In this document: one piece after another, positions 44,302 to 53,778 of the stretch | How the letters are laid out: each line of letters opens with the position of its first letter | Position numbering within the stretch: the first letter of the stretch is position 1 | Program-made: the position numbers and the translations under genes | Assembly (NCBI RefSeq): GCF_900142965.1 | Contig: NZ_FRCQ01000022.1 | Location: 1-64,000, forward strand | Length of the DNA stretch: 64,000 nt | Direction of reading: 5' to 3' | DNA from: Rhizobacter sp. OV335 | Lineage (GTDB): Bacteria; Pseudomonadota; Gammaproteobacteria; Burkholderiales; Burkholderiaceae_C | Notes under the pieces: generated by a model | Database searches by the model: none | Told to the model about the DNA's origin: nothing | The model's input: only the letters and a program-made list of their open reading frames with translations

Positions 44302-46079
44302 CCGATATGCGCCGCACCCTGCTGTGGGTGGTGTTCTCGATGTCGCTCGTCCTGATCTGGGACGCCTGGAGCCGGCACAACGGTCAACCGTCGTTGTTCG
44401 GGCCGCAGCCGGTGACGGCACCGGTCGCCGCAGCGGGCCCGGGCAGTGCCCCGGCCGGCGTGCCGGCAACCACCGGCTCGGCCACGACGACCGCCGCCGC
44501 GATTGCCACCGCACCGGCCGCCTCGGCGGTGGTGTCCGAGCGGGTCGACATCCAGACCGACCTGGTGAAGGCCACGCTCGACAGCAAGGGCGGCACGCTG
44601 GTGCGCGTCGAGTTGCTGACGCAGCACGAGCAGCTGCAGAAGGACCTGTGGCAGATGGTGCAGGAGCTGGTCGGCCTCGCCCCACGCCATGACGAGCAGT
44701 TCCAGAAGAAGAACGTCGTCGTGCTCGACGAGTCGGCGCACCGCCTGTACGTCGCGCAAAGCGGCCTGATTCCGGCGGCGGGTGGCAGCGGCCTGCCGAA
44801 CCACCTGACGGTGATGAGCCTCGTCCCCGGCGAACGCACGCTGAAGGACGGCAGCAACGAGTTGCAGGTGCGCTTCGAGTCGCCGGTGGTCAACGGCGTC
44901 AAGCTGGTGAAGACCTACACCTTCAAGCGCGGCGACTACGTCATCGCCGTGCACAACGAGATCACCAACGCGTCGGGCGCCCCGGTCAATGCGCGGCTGT
45001 ACCTGCAGCTGGTGCGCGACGGCAACGACGGCACCGGCGGCTCGAGCTTCTACTCGACCTTCACCGGCCCGGCGATCTACGACGAAACCAAGCACTTCAC
45101 GAAGGTCGACTTCAAGAGCATCGAGAAGCGCGGGCCGAAAGAAGCGCCGGACCACGTGACGACAGCCGAGACCGGCTGGGTCGCGATGGTGCAGCACTAC
45201 TTCACGTCCGCCTGGCTGATCGACAAGGCCGACACCAAGCAGCCGCGCGAGTACTTCACCGGCAAGGCCGACGTCACGAACGACGTGACCGGCGGACCGG
45301 CCCACGTCTACCAGGTCGGCATGACCGTGCCGCTGGGCGACATCGCGCCGAATGCCACCAAGACCTTCGACGCGCAACTGTTCGTCGGCCCGCAGGAAGA
45401 GCACAAGATCGCCGCACTGGCGCCCGGCCTCGAGCTGGTGAAGGACTACGGTTACTTCAAGGTCTTGTCCGAGCCGCTGTTCTGGGTGCTGACCCAGCTG
45501 CACAAGCTGATCGGCAACTGGGGCTGGTCGATCATCGCGCTGGTGGTGCTGCTGAAGATCGCGTTCTACTGGCTCAACGCCAGCGCCTACCGCTCGATGG
45601 CCAAGATGAAGGCCATCAACCCGAAGGTGATGGAGCTGCGCGAGCGCCTGAAGGACAAGCCGCAGCAGATGCAACAGGAGATGATGCGCATCTACCGCGA
45701 GGAGAAGGTCAACCCGATCGGCGGCTGCCTGCCCATCATTGCGCAGATGCCGTTCTTCATCGCGCTGTACTGGGTGCTGCTGTCGACGGTCGAAATGCGC
45801 AACGCACCGTGGATCGGCTGGATCACCGACCTGTCGGCCAAGGACCCGTACTTCATCCTGCCGCTGCTGATGACGGCCTCGAGCCTGCTGCAGACCTGGC
45901 TGAACCCGACGCCGCCGGATCCGGTGCAGGCCAAGATGATGTGGATCATGCCGCTGGTGTTCTCGGTGATGTTCTTCTTCTTCCCGGCCGGCCTGGTGCT
46001 GTACTGGCTGACGAACAACATCCTGTCGATCGCGCAGCAGTGGCTGATCAACAAGCAGCTGGGCGTGCTCGGCAAGTAG
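44298..46079 (+). CDS. yidC: Membrane protein insertase YidC
   Basis: This 593-residue inner-membrane insertase has an N-terminal membrane helix (about 7-22; LLWVVFSMSLVLIWDAW) and a large periplasmic domain (about 60-370). The conserved insertase core of five helices follows, with GWSIIALVVLLKIAFYWLNASAYRSM and PIIAQMPFFIALYWVLL. It has the length and plan of Gram-negative YidC. It ends 13 bp before a GC-rich hairpin. Confidence 0.97.
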   Translation: MTDMRRTLLWVVFSMSLVLIWDAWSRHNGQPSLFGPQPVTAPVAAAGPGSAPAGVPATTGSATTTAAAIATAPAASAVVSERVDIQTDLVKATLDSKGGTLVRVELLTQHEQLQKDLWQMVQELVGLAPRHDEQFQKKNVVVLDESAHRLYVAQSGLIPAAGGSGLPNHLTVMSLVPGERTLKDGSNELQVRFESPVVNGVKLVKTYTFKRGDYVIAVHNEITNASGAPVNARLYLQLVRDGNDGTGGSSFYSTFTGPAIYDETKHFTKVDFKSIEKRGPKEAPDHVTTAETGWVAMVQHYFTSAWLIDKADTKQPREYFTGKADVTNDVTGGPAHVYQVGMTVPLGDIAPNATKTFDAQLFVGPQEEHKIAALAPGLELVKDYGYFKVLSEPLFWVLTQLHKLIGNWGWSIIALVVLLKIAFYWLNASAYRSMAKMKAINPKVMELRERLKDKPQQMQQEMMRIYREEKVNPIGGCLPIIAQMPFFIALYWVLLSTVEMRNAPWIGWITDLSAKDPYFILPLLMTASSLLQTWLNPTPPDPVQAKMMWIMPLVFSVMFFFFPAGLVLYWLTNNILSIAQQWLINKQLGVLGK

Positions 46080-46091
46080 CGCGCCGACAGC

Positions 46092-46123
46092 GCCCCCGCG
46101 CTTGCGGCCCCCCAAGCGGGGGC
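46092..46123 (+). terminator. GC-rich hairpin after yidC
   Basis: GCCCCCGC (46092-46099) pairs with GCGGGGGC (46116-46123); an alternative GCTTG/CAAGC pairing lies inside. No T-run follows, so it may act as an mRNA-stabilising or pausing hairpin rather than a strong terminator. Confidence 0.4.
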
Positions 46124-46210
46124 TTGTCGCCAGACACGGCGGGCGCGACCATGCACCCATGGAACGACGGCACCGTGCCGGCGCTTCCACCAGTTCAATG
46201 CGGGGCAGAC

Positions 46211-46337
46211 CCGCTGCCGTGATTCTCGGCAGCGGCTCGGGAGGATGATTCGGACTGCAGCATGCTGCGCCGGCGCTTCCCCCCGCGCCATCTTCAACCC
46301 GGGTGACGCCTTGTGCGTCGCCCGGGTTTGTCGTTTT
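46211..46337 (+). promoter_or_regulatory. mnmE leader: hairpin followed by intrinsic terminator
   Basis: A 9-bp hairpin CCGCTGCCG/CGGCAGCGG (46211-46235) is followed by a 14-bp stem (46296-46309 with 46315-46328, one G-U pair) that runs into TTTGTCGTTTT. The terminator ends 50 bp before the mnmE ATG. It either ends the yidC transcript or works as an attenuator for mnmE. No known riboswitch was recognised. Apart from these hairpins the 307-bp yidC-mnmE gap shows nothing. Confidence 0.55.
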
Positions 46338-46386
46338 CGGGCCGTTGAATTCCGCCCCGAAGCGCCCTTCCTCGACAATCGCCGCC

Positions 46387-47775
46387 ATGCTGCCGCGCCA
46401 CCACGACCCCGTCATTGCGATCACCACCGCGCCCGGCCGCGGTGCCGTCGGCATCGTGCGGGCCTCGGGCCGCGACCTGAAGCCGCTGGTCGATGCGCTG
46501 TTCGCACGCGCGCTGGCGCCGCGGCATGCCACCTACCTGCCCTTCACCGATGCGCAGGGCCAGGTGATCGACCGCGGGCTGGCGCTGTACTTTCCGGCGC
46601 CGCACTCCTACACCGGCGAAGACGTGCTCGAGCTGCAGGCGCACGGCGGACCGGTCGTGCTGCAGCTGTTGCTCGCACGCTGCCTCGAAGCCGGGCGCGC
46701 GATGGGGCTGCGCCTGGCCGAGCCGGGCGAGTTCACCGAACGGGCGTACCTGAACGACAAGCTCGACCTCGCGCAGGCCGAGGCCGTCAGCGACCTGATC
46801 GATGCCAGCACCGAAGCCGCAGCCCGCTCGGCCAGCCGCTCGCTGAGCGGTGCGTTCTCCGACGAGGTGCATGCGCTGCGCGACCGGCTGATCTCGCTGC
46901 GCATGCTGGTCGAGGCGACGCTGGACTTCCCCGAGGAGGAGATCGACTTCCTGCAGAAGGCCGATGCGCTCGGCCGCCTGCGCGCGATCGACGCCGACGT
47001 GGCCGGCGTGCTCAGTCGAGCGCGCCAAGGCGCGCTGCTGCGCGAAGGCATGCAGATCGTGCTGGCCGGGCAGCCGAACGTTGGCAAGAGTTCGCTGCTG
47101 AACGCGCTGGCCGGTGCGGAACTCGCGATCGTGACGCCGATCCCCGGCACCACGCGCGACAAGGTCAGCGAGACGATCCAGATCGACGGCGTGCCGGTGC
47201 ATGTGATCGACACCGCCGGGCTGCGCGAGGCGGGCGACGAGGTCGAGCGCATCGGCATCGCGCGCAGCTGGGAGGCGATCGAGCGGGCCGACGCGGTGCT
47301 GTTCCTGCACGACCTGACGCGCCGTGGCGAGCCGGCGTACGACGCGGCCGAGGCGGTGATCGCCGCGCGGCTGCCGCCACCGCGGCGCGATGGCGAACGC
47401 ATCGTGCACGTCTACAGCAAGAGCGATCTCGCGGCGATGGCGAGCCTGTCCGATGACGGCGGCCACCACCTCGCGCTGTCGGCCCGCACCGGCGACGGCC
47501 TGGACGCGCTGCGCCGCCTGCTGCTGCAACTGGCCGGCTGGCATGCGTCGCCCGACGGGTTGTTCATCGCGCGGGCCCGCCACGTCGACGCGCTGCGCCA
47601 CACCGCGGAGCACCTGGCGCTGGCGCTCGAACTGGCCACCTCGCCCGACCCGGCGCTCGACCTGCTCGCCGAAGAACTGCGCCTCGCGCAAACGGCGTTG
47701 TCGCAGATCACCGGCGAGTTCACGTCAGATGACCTGCTCGGCGAGATCTTCAGCCGCTTCTGTATCGGCAAGTAG
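46387..47775 (+). CDS. mnmE: tRNA modification GTPase MnmE
   Basis: This 462-residue GTPase acts with MnmG to put the cmnm5 group on U34 of certain tRNAs. The N-terminal tetrahydrofolate-binding domain starts [22 protein letters not shown]. The inserted G domain has [14 protein letters not shown], the TRD switch PGTTRDKV and DTAGL. The C-terminus ends in the catalytic CIGK motif. The start at 46387 is the canonical one; longer in-frame sequence lies in the leader hairpin region. It completes the conserved rpmH-to-mnmE block. Confidence 0.97.
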   Translation: MLPRHHDPVIAITTAPGRGAVGIVRASGRDLKPLVDALFARALAPRHATYLPFTDAQGQVIDRGLALYFPAPHSYTGEDVLELQAHGGPVVLQLLLARCLEAGRAMGLRLAEPGEFTERAYLNDKLDLAQAEAVSDLIDASTEAAARSASRSLSGAFSDEVHALRDRLISLRMLVEATLDFPEEEIDFLQKADALGRLRAIDADVAGVLSRARQGALLREGMQIVLAGQPNVGKSSLLNALAGAELAIVTPIPGTTRDKVSETIQIDGVPVHVIDTAGLREAGDEVERIGIARSWEAIERADAVLFLHDLTRRGEPAYDAAEAVIAARLPPPRRDGERIVHVYSKSDLAAMASLSDDGGHHLALSARTGDGLDALRRLLLQLAGWHASPDGLFIARARHVDALRHTAEHLALALELATSPDPALDLLAEELRLAQTALSQITGEFTSDDLLGEIFSRFCIGK

Positions 47776-47849
47776 CACTTTTTGTCACACGACCCCCGAC
47801 AGACGGGCCCGCGACGGGGACCGACGGGCACAAGTTTTGCCACGCACTG

Positions 47850-47878
47850 TTGTGATGCCCGTCACACGCGCTGATAAT
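47850..47878 (+). promoter_or_regulatory. Promoter with perfect CRP-like operator
   Basis: TTGTGA (47850-47855) and GATAAT (47873-47878) with a 17-bp spacer form a good sigma-70 promoter. The -35 overlaps TGTGA-N6-TCACA (47851-47866), a perfect match to the CRP/FNR-family consensus half-sites. In that position a bound regulator would repress. Confidence 0.6.
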
Positions 47879-47935
47879 CGCGTCACTTTCACGCACTTGC
47901 CTCGCAAGTTCGCGTCACACCACACAGAGGACACG

Positions 47936-48403
47936 ATGGAACTGCAGGACCTGGCCCAAGCGATTCAAACGTTGAATGCGGAAGACGCCTTTCGCGCCCG
48001 TTTGTCGGTCGAGCAGTGGCGCGTCATCGGTCCCTACCTCACCCGCCACGACATCCGCGCCGGCGACCTGCTGATCAAGCAGGGCGACTCCGACCGCAGC
48101 ATGTACTTCCTCGGCCAGGGCTCGCTGCAGGTCTTCGTGACCGGCGGCCCGCCTGGCAGCAACCGCATCGCGATCCTGCGCGCCGGCTCCGTGGTCGGCG
48201 AACCGGCGCTGTTCCTCGATGGCCCGCGCATGGCCAACGTCGAGGCGATGACGCCGTGCATCGTCTGGGCGCTGCGCGGTCCGCGCCTCGAAGAGCTGGC
48301 CCAGCGCACGCCGGCGCTCGCGCTCGAACTGGTGCGGGCCGCCGGCTCGGTGATGGCGCTGCGGATGCGCGCCAACATCACGCGCCAGACACCGATCACC
48401 TGA
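47936..48403 (+). CDS. Cyclic-nucleotide-binding-domain protein without HTH
   Basis: This 155-residue protein consists of a single cyclic-nucleotide-binding-like beta-roll (about 25-135; IRAGDLLIKQGDSDRSMYFLGQGSLQVF, GSVVGEPALFLDGPRMANVEAM). The phosphate-binding cassette core GEPALF...RMANV is partly conserved. There is no helix-turn-helix, so it cannot be a CRP-type DNA binder by itself. AGAGG precedes the ATG. It stands alone downstream of mnmE. Its promoter carries a perfect CRP-like site, presumably bound by another family member. Ligand and role are unknown. Confidence 0.82.
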   Translation: MELQDLAQAIQTLNAEDAFRARLSVEQWRVIGPYLTRHDIRAGDLLIKQGDSDRSMYFLGQGSLQVFVTGGPPGSNRIAILRAGSVVGEPALFLDGPRMANVEAMTPCIVWALRGPRLEELAQRTPALALELVRAAGSVMALRMRANITRQTPIT

Positions 48404-48430
48404 GTTCGGCCGCGGGGCTCGGTGCCCCGC

Positions 48431-48991
48431 TCAGTGCCCGCTGAAATCGACCAGCGTGAACAGCGGCAGCCCCGCTTCGCGCAGCCGCTGCGAGCCGTGC
48501 AGCTCCGGCAGGTCGACGATCGCCGCGCCTTCGATCACCACCGCACCCAGCCGCTGCAGCAGCCGCATGCCGGCCATCATCGTGCCGCCAGTGGCGATCA
48601 GGTCGTCGACCAGCACGATGCGGTCGCCCGGCTTCACCGCGTCGGTGTGCATCTCGACCGTGGCCGAGCCGTACTCGAGCTCGTAGGTTTCCTGCACCGT
48701 CGTGAACGGCAGCTTGCCCTTCTTGCGGATCGGGATGAAGCCGACGTTGAGTTCGTAGGCCAGCACCGATCCGATGATGAAGCCGCGCGCGTCGAGCCCG
48801 GCGATCGCGGTCGGCCGCACGTCGAAGTAGCGGTGCACGAACTCGTCGATCAGGATGCGGAAGGTGCGCGGATCGGCCAGCAGCGGCGTGATGTCGCGGA
48901 ACTGCACGCCCGCCTCCGGCCAGTCGGGCACGGTGCGGATGCTGCGCTTGATGGTGTCGCGCGCTGATTCCTGGAGGGTGTCTGCGGTCAT
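48431..48991 (-). CDS. apt: Adenine phosphoribosyltransferase
   Basis: This 186-residue purine salvage enzyme makes AMP from adenine and [23 protein letters not shown] is the family N-terminal signature. The PRPP loop is [32 protein letters not shown] and the flexible loop follow the type I phosphoribosyltransferase plan. The start at 48991 is chosen because the conserved region begins about 20 residues in; upstream in-frame sequence is non-coding and repetitive. It is convergent with the cyclic-nucleotide-binding gene. Confidence 0.96.
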   Translation of the reverse strand: MTADTLQESARDTIKRSIRTVPDWPEAGVQFRDITPLLADPRTFRILIDEFVHRYFDVRPTAIAGLDARGFIIGSVLAYELNVGFIPIRKKGKLPFTTVQETYELEYGSATVEMHTDAVKPGDRIVLVDDLIATGGTMMAGMRLLQRLGAVVIEGAAIVDLPELHGSQRLREAGLPLFTLVDFSGH

Positions 48992-49025
48992 GGGATTTGC
49001 CGTCGGGAACGGGGCGCCATTGTGA

Positions 49026-49060
49026 ACCCAAGCTTGTGGACCCAAGCTCGTGGACCCAAA
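49026..49060. repeat. 14-bp tandem repeat upstream of apt
   Basis: The unit ACCCAAGCTYGTGG occurs twice in full (49026-49039, 49040-49053) and then in part (49054-49060). It lies in the 226-bp gap between apt and the lipoprotein gene. It could affect the apt leader; no other feature was found in this gap. Confidence 0.7.
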
Positions 49061-49217
49061 CGGCCGGTGTTTCACCGTGCAGGACGGCTTGTCCCGCGCG
49101 CGACAGCCCGCGACGGGAAAGCCCGGGCGACGCGACGGTGCACGCCGACTAGTCTGGATCTGCCGCACGGCGAACACGCTGTCGCGAGCCCACGAGACCA
49201 CACACCAGGAGACCCAC

Positions 49218-50669
49218 ATGCATCAGCGACACCTGCTGAGGATGACGGCGTTCGTCGCCGCCTCGACCCTACTGTTCTCTGCCTGCGGAGGCGGAGACGA
49301 CGGCCCCGCCCCGGCGCCCGCGCCGGTCCCCGAGGAAACGCGTGCGCAGGACGGCCGCACCGCCTTCGCCGCCGATCCCGCGGCGCTCGCGTTCGACGCG
49401 CTCGCCGGCGTGGCGGTCGACACCGACCGCTGGACCGGCGTGCAAGGCGGCGCCGGCTACCGCATCGAGGTGCCGAAGACCGGCTGGAACGGCAAACTGG
49501 TGATGTATGCGCACGGCTACACCGGCGCCGGCAATGGGCTGGTCGTGACGAGCCCGTCGATCCGCCGCTACCTGCTCGAGCAGGGCTTCGCGTGGGCCGC
49601 ATCGAGCTACAGCAAGAACTACTACGACGTGCGCGCCGGCGTCGAAGACACCAACGCGCTCGCACAGGCCTTCGTGCAGATCGCCGCGGCGAACGGACGC
49701 ACGCTCACCGCGCCGACCCGCACCTACCTGATCGGCGTTTCGATGGGCGGCCACATCACCGCCGCGGCGATCGAGGACGAGGCCGCGGCCACCGCGGTGC
49801 ACAAGCAGAAGTACGACGGCGCGGTGCCGATGTGCGGCGTGGTCGGCGACACCGAGCTGTTCGACTATTTCGCCGGCTACCAGCTCGCGGCGCAGCAACT
49901 GGCCGGCGTGCCGGCGGCGTCCTTCCCCACCACCGACTGGGCCACCCTCGTCGCCGACGTGCGGACCACGCTGTTCGCGAGCCAGACCGCGTTCACCGCG
50001 CCGACCGCGCAGGGCGCGAAGCTGAAGGAGGTGGTGATGAACCTGACGGGCGGCCCGCGGCCGATCTTCGACCAGGGATTCGCGAACAGCGGGCTGCAGA
50101 ACGTCGTCTGGGGCACCTTCGGCGGCGACGGCACGATCAACGGCATCCTGAACAAGAGCGTGATCGACACGCAGCGCTTCAGCTACAAGTTCACGGCCAG
50201 CGATGCCGTGCTGGCCTCGTTCAACGCGTCGATCGCGAAGGCGGTCGCCGCGCCCGACGCCAACCGCCTGCGCAGCGACGGGTTGCGCTGGATCCCGAAG
50301 GTGAACGGCGAGTTCAAGATCCCGGTCGTCAGCCTGCACACGCTGGGCGACCTGTACGTGCCGTTCCGCATGGAGCAGGTCTACCGCGCGCGGGTCGAGG
50401 CCAAGGGCAACGGCGGCTGGCTGGTGCAGCGGGCGGTGCGCGCACCCAGCCACTGCGATTTCACGGTGGCCGAGCAGGTCGGCGCGTTCGCCGCGATGGT
50501 GGCGTGGGCCGAGACCGGCGTGAAGCCGGCCGGCGACGACGTGGTCACCCCGGCGACGGTGGCCGATCCGGCGTACGGCTGCACCTACACCGTCAACACC
50601 GGCGGCACCGACGACAACCCGACGACGATCGCGACGCGCGCGTTGATGCCGGCCTGCCCTGCGCCCTGA
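49218..50669 (+). CDS. Alpha/beta-hydrolase lipoprotein
   Basis: This 483-residue exported lipoprotein has a signal peptide ending in the lipobox LFSAC (Cys near residue 22) and a Gly/Asp/Pro-rich linker. The hydrolase domain follows, with oxyanion segment MYAHGYTG, nucleophile elbow GVSMGGH, a likely acidic residue in TLGDLYVPF and a catalytic His in APSHCDF. Four cysteines may form disulphides. AGGAGA stands before the ATG. It acts in the periplasm or at the outer membrane; the ester or amide substrate is unknown. It is a single gene. Confidence 0.83.
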   Translation: MHQRHLLRMTAFVAASTLLFSACGGGDDGPAPAPAPVPEETRAQDGRTAFAADPAALAFDALAGVAVDTDRWTGVQGGAGYRIEVPKTGWNGKLVMYAHGYTGAGNGLVVTSPSIRRYLLEQGFAWAASSYSKNYYDVRAGVEDTNALAQAFVQIAAANGRTLTAPTRTYLIGVSMGGHITAAAIEDEAAATAVHKQKYDGAVPMCGVVGDTELFDYFAGYQLAAQQLAGVPAASFPTTDWATLVADVRTTLFASQTAFTAPTAQGAKLKEVVMNLTGGPRPIFDQGFANSGLQNVVWGTFGGDGTINGILNKSVIDTQRFSYKFTASDAVLASFNASIAKAVAAPDANRLRSDGLRWIPKVNGEFKIPVVSLHTLGDLYVPFRMEQVYRARVEAKGNGGWLVQRAVRAPSHCDFTVAEQVGAFAAMVAWAETGVKPAGDDVVTPATVADPAYGCTYTVNTGGTDDNPTTIATRALMPACPAP

Positions 50670-50674
50670 CAAAC

Positions 50675-50699
50675 CCGTTCGGACTGAGCTTGTCGAAGG
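50675..50699. repeat. Dispersed intergenic repeat motif
   Basis: The sequence CCGTTCGGACTGAGC followed by TTGTCGAAGG fits a short motif that I recall as scattered many times between genes of Burkholderiales and related genomes. One copy is seen, between two convergent genes; the multi-copy nature cannot be checked inside this window. Confidence 0.45.
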
Positions 50700-50714
50700 C
50701 CAGCGCGAACTGAA

Positions 50715-52712
50715 TCAGCGCCCGAGCAGCTTGCCCTCAGCGAGGGCGAGCGGCTCGGGCAGCCCCGACAGCACCAGCGTGTCACCGCCGGCCATCACCA
50801 GCGTCTCGTGCGGCTTCGTCACCGCACCCGAGGCGCGGCGCACCGACACCACCGTGGCGCCGACCGCGTGCAGCGCCAGCGCCGACAGCGGCTGGCCGAC
50901 CCAGGTCGCCGCCGTCGGCAGCGTCACGCTGAGCAGCCGCGCCTGCTGCAGCTCGTCGACGGTGTCGTCGTCGGCGCCGTGGAAGTAGCCGCGCAACAAG
51001 CCGTAGCGCGCATCGCGCTGGTCCTGCACGACGCGGATCACGCGCCGCATCGGCACGCCGACGAGCGCCAGCGCATGGCTCGCGAGCATCAGCGAGCCCT
51101 CGATCGCCTCGGGCACCACCTCGGTCGCGCCGGCCGCCTGCAAGCGCTCGATGTCGCTGTCGTCCAGCGTGCGCACGATCACCGGCACCGTCGGCGCATG
51201 CGCCTGCACCAGGCGCAGGATCTTCATCGCCGACGGCGTGTCGTGGTAGCTGACGACGACCGCGCTGGCGCGCGCCAGCCCGGCCGCCATCAGGCTCTGC
51301 AGCCGCGCGGCGTCGCCGAACACCACGCTCTGCCCGGCGGCCGCGGCCTGGCGCACGCGGTCGGGGTCGAGGTCGAGCGCCATGTACGGGATGTGCTCGC
51401 CGTCGAGGATGCGCGCCAGGCTCTGGCCGCTGCGGCCGTAGCCGGCGATGATCACGTGCGCCTCGGTGTTGATCGCGCGCTTGGCGATGCTCGTCATCGC
51501 GACCGACTGCATCAGCCAGTCGCTCGAACTCAGCCGCATCACGATGCGGTTGCTGTACATGATGATGAACGGCGTGGCCAGCATGCTCAGCACCATGCTC
51601 GCGAGCACCGGGCTCTGCAGCGAGGCCGGGATCAGGTGCTCCTGCGTCGCCAGCGTCAGCAGCACGAAGCCGAACTCGCCGGCCTGCGCGAGGTACAGCC
51701 CGGTGCGCAGCGCGATGCCCGGCGCCGCGCCCGACAGCCGCGCCAGCAGCGTCACCAGCGCAAACTTGAACAGCACCGGCAGCACCGTCATCACCAGCAC
51801 CAGCGGCCATTGCCGCAGCACGATCTCGACGTCGAGCTTCATGCCGATCGTGATGAAGAAGAGACCGAGCAGCACGTCGTGGAACGGGCGGATGTCGGTC
51901 TCGACCTGGTGCTTGTACTCGGTCTCGGCAATCAGCATGCCGGCCACGAAGGCACCGAGCGCCAGCGACAGCCCGGCGTGCTCGGTCAGCCAGGCCAGGC
52001 CCAGCGTGACCAGCAGCAGGTTCAGGATGAACAGCTCCTCGCTCTTGCGCCGCGCCACCAGCGTGAGCCACCAGCGCATCACGCGCTGGCCGCCGACCAG
52101 CAGCACGGTGAGCAGCGCCACCGCCTTCAGCCCGGCCCAGGCGAGTGCCGGCGCCAGCGCGTCGGGCGACGCACCGAGCGCCGGGATCAGCACCAGGAAC
52201 GGCACCACGGCCAGATCCTGGAACAGCAGCACGCCCATCACGCGGCGGCCATGCTCGCTCTCCAGCTCGAGCCGCTCGGCCATCAGCTTGACGACGATTG
52301 CGGTGCTGCTCATCGCGAGCGCCCCGCCGAGCGCGAACGCGCTCTGCCATGACAGCCCCCAGCTGCGGCCGACCTGGGCCAGCCCCCAGCCGAGCAGCGC
52401 ATTGCCGGCCAGCGCGGCCAGCACCGTCATCGCGACCTGGCTGAGCCCGAGGCCGAACACCAGCCGGCGCATGCTGTTCAGCTTCGGCAGGTTGAACTCG
52501 AGCCCGATCACGAACATCAGGAACACCACGCCGAACTCGGCCAGGTAGGTCATGCCGGCCGAATCCTTGGCCAGACCCAGGGCATTCGGGCCGATCAGCA
52601 CGCCGACCGTCAAATAGCCGAGCATCGGCGGCAGTTTCAACGAACGGCATGCCACCACCCCGGCGACCGCGGCAACGAGATACAGCAGGACGAGTTCGAG
52701 AGTGGATGCCAT
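50715..52712 (-). CDS. Kef-type monovalent cation:proton antiporter
   Basis: This 665-residue protein has an N-terminal CPA2 antiporter domain of about 12 membrane helices (1-385; LPPMLGYLTVGVLIGPNALGL, FLMFVIGLEFNLPKL, LFQDLAVVPFLVLIPALG). A cytoplasmic RCK/TrkA-N domain follows (about 410-530), with a dinucleotide-binding IIAGYGRSGQSLARIL and an acidic end DLDPDR. A TrkA-C domain closes it (about 580-660). It exchanges K+ or Na+ for H+ under nucleotide control. It could be a glutathione-gated KefB/C, but no ancillary KefF/G gene is nearby. It is divergent from kdsD. Confidence 0.93.
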   Translation of the reverse strand: MASTLELVLLYLVAAVAGVVACRSLKLPPMLGYLTVGVLIGPNALGLAKDSAGMTYLAEFGVVFLMFVIGLEFNLPKLNSMRRLVFGLGLSQVAMTVLAALAGNALLGWGLAQVGRSWGLSWQSAFALGGALAMSSTAIVVKLMAERLELESEHGRRVMGVLLFQDLAVVPFLVLIPALGASPDALAPALAWAGLKAVALLTVLLVGGQRVMRWWLTLVARRKSEELFILNLLLVTLGLAWLTEHAGLSLALGAFVAGMLIAETEYKHQVETDIRPFHDVLLGLFFITIGMKLDVEIVLRQWPLVLVMTVLPVLFKFALVTLLARLSGAAPGIALRTGLYLAQAGEFGFVLLTLATQEHLIPASLQSPVLASMVLSMLATPFIIMYSNRIVMRLSSSDWLMQSVAMTSIAKRAINTEAHVIIAGYGRSGQSLARILDGEHIPYMALDLDPDRVRQAAAAGQSVVFGDAARLQSLMAAGLARASAVVVSYHDTPSAMKILRLVQAHAPTVPVIVRTLDDSDIERLQAAGATEVVPEAIEGSLMLASHALALVGVPMRRVIRVVQDQRDARYGLLRGYFHGADDDTVDELQQARLLSVTLPTAATWVGQPLSALALHAVGATVVSVRRASGAVTKPHETLVMAGGDTLVLSGLPEPLALAEGKLLGR

Positions 52713-52776
52713 TGAATCGCCAACGCAACGTGCGTGCCTACAATCGCCGGATCCTATCGGACCGAAGCCGCTCTCC

Positions 52777-53778
52777 GTGCCCCTGACCGCCCCTCCCGCC
52801 GTTTCTTTTGATGCCGAACGCGTGCTCAAGCTGGCGCGCGAGACCTTCGACATCGAGGCCCGCGCGCTGCTGGCGCTGCAGGCACGCCAGGGCGACAGCT
52901 TCGTCGAGGCGGTGCGGGCGATGCTGCACTGCAAGGGCCGCGTGGTGGTGATGGGCATGGGCAAGAGCGGGCACGTTGGCCGCAAGGTCGCGGCCACGCT
53001 GGCCTCCACCGGCACGCCGGCGCTGTTCGTGCACCCGGCCGAGGCGAGCCACGGTGACCTCGGCATGGTCACCCCCGGCGACGTGGTGCTCGCGATCTCG
53101 AACTCCGGCGAAAGCGACGAGCTGGCCGCGATCCTGCCGGCGCTGAAGCGCCTGGGCGTCACGCTGGTCGCGATGACCGGCCGGCCCGACTCCAGCCTGG
53201 CGAACCATGCCGACATCACCATCAGCAGCGCCGTCGACCAGGAGGCCTGCACGCTGAACCTCGCGCCCACCGCCAGCACCATCGCGCAGATGGCGGTCGG
53301 CGACGCGCTGGCGGTCGCGCTGCTCGACGCGCGGGGTTTCCGCGAAGAGGATTTCGCCCGCTCGCACCCCGGCGGCAGCCTGGGGCGCAAGCTGCTGACC
53401 CATGTGCGCGACGTGATGCGCAGCGGCGACGAGGTGCCGCAGGTGCCGCCGGCCACGCCCTTCGTCGACACCATGCGCGAGATGACGCGCAAGGGCCTGG
53501 GCGCCACCGCGGTGCTCGGCGAACGCGGCGAGATCCTCGGCATCTTCACCGACGGCGACCTGCGCCGGCTCGTCGAGCAAGGCCTCGACCTGCGCGCGCT
53601 GACCGCCGCCGACGTGATGCACCGCAGCCCGCGGCGCGTGCGCAGCGATGCGCTCGCGGTCGACGCGGCCGACCTGATGGAGCTGCACCGCATCACCGTG
53701 CTGCTGGTGGTCGATGCGGACGACCGGCTGGTCGGCGTCATCAACACCAACGACCTCATGCGCGCGAAAGTGATCTGA
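52777..53778 (+). CDS. kdsD: D-arabinose 5-phosphate isomerase
   Basis: This 333-residue KpsF/GutQ-family enzyme converts ribulose 5-phosphate to arabinose 5-phosphate for Kdo synthesis. The N-terminal SIS domain (about 35-180) has GMGKSGHVGRKVAATLASTG and SNSGESDEL. Two CBS domains fill the C-terminus (HVRDVMRSGDEVP, ITVLLVVDADDRLVGVI). GTG 52777 is preferred, because an in-frame ATG at 52702 would overlap the divergent antiporter gene; the ribosome binding site is weak. The stop overlaps the kdsC start (TGATG). Confidence 0.93.
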   Translation: MPLTAPPAVSFDAERVLKLARETFDIEARALLALQARQGDSFVEAVRAMLHCKGRVVVMGMGKSGHVGRKVAATLASTGTPALFVHPAEASHGDLGMVTPGDVVLAISNSGESDELAAILPALKRLGVTLVAMTGRPDSSLANHADITISSAVDQEACTLNLAPTASTIAQMAVGDALAVALLDARGFREEDFARSHPGGSLGRKLLTHVRDVMRSGDEVPQVPPATPFVDTMREMTRKGLGATAVLGERGEILGIFTDGDLRRLVEQGLDLRALTAADVMHRSPRRVRSDALAVDAADLMELHRITVLLVVDADDRLVGVINTNDLMRAKVI

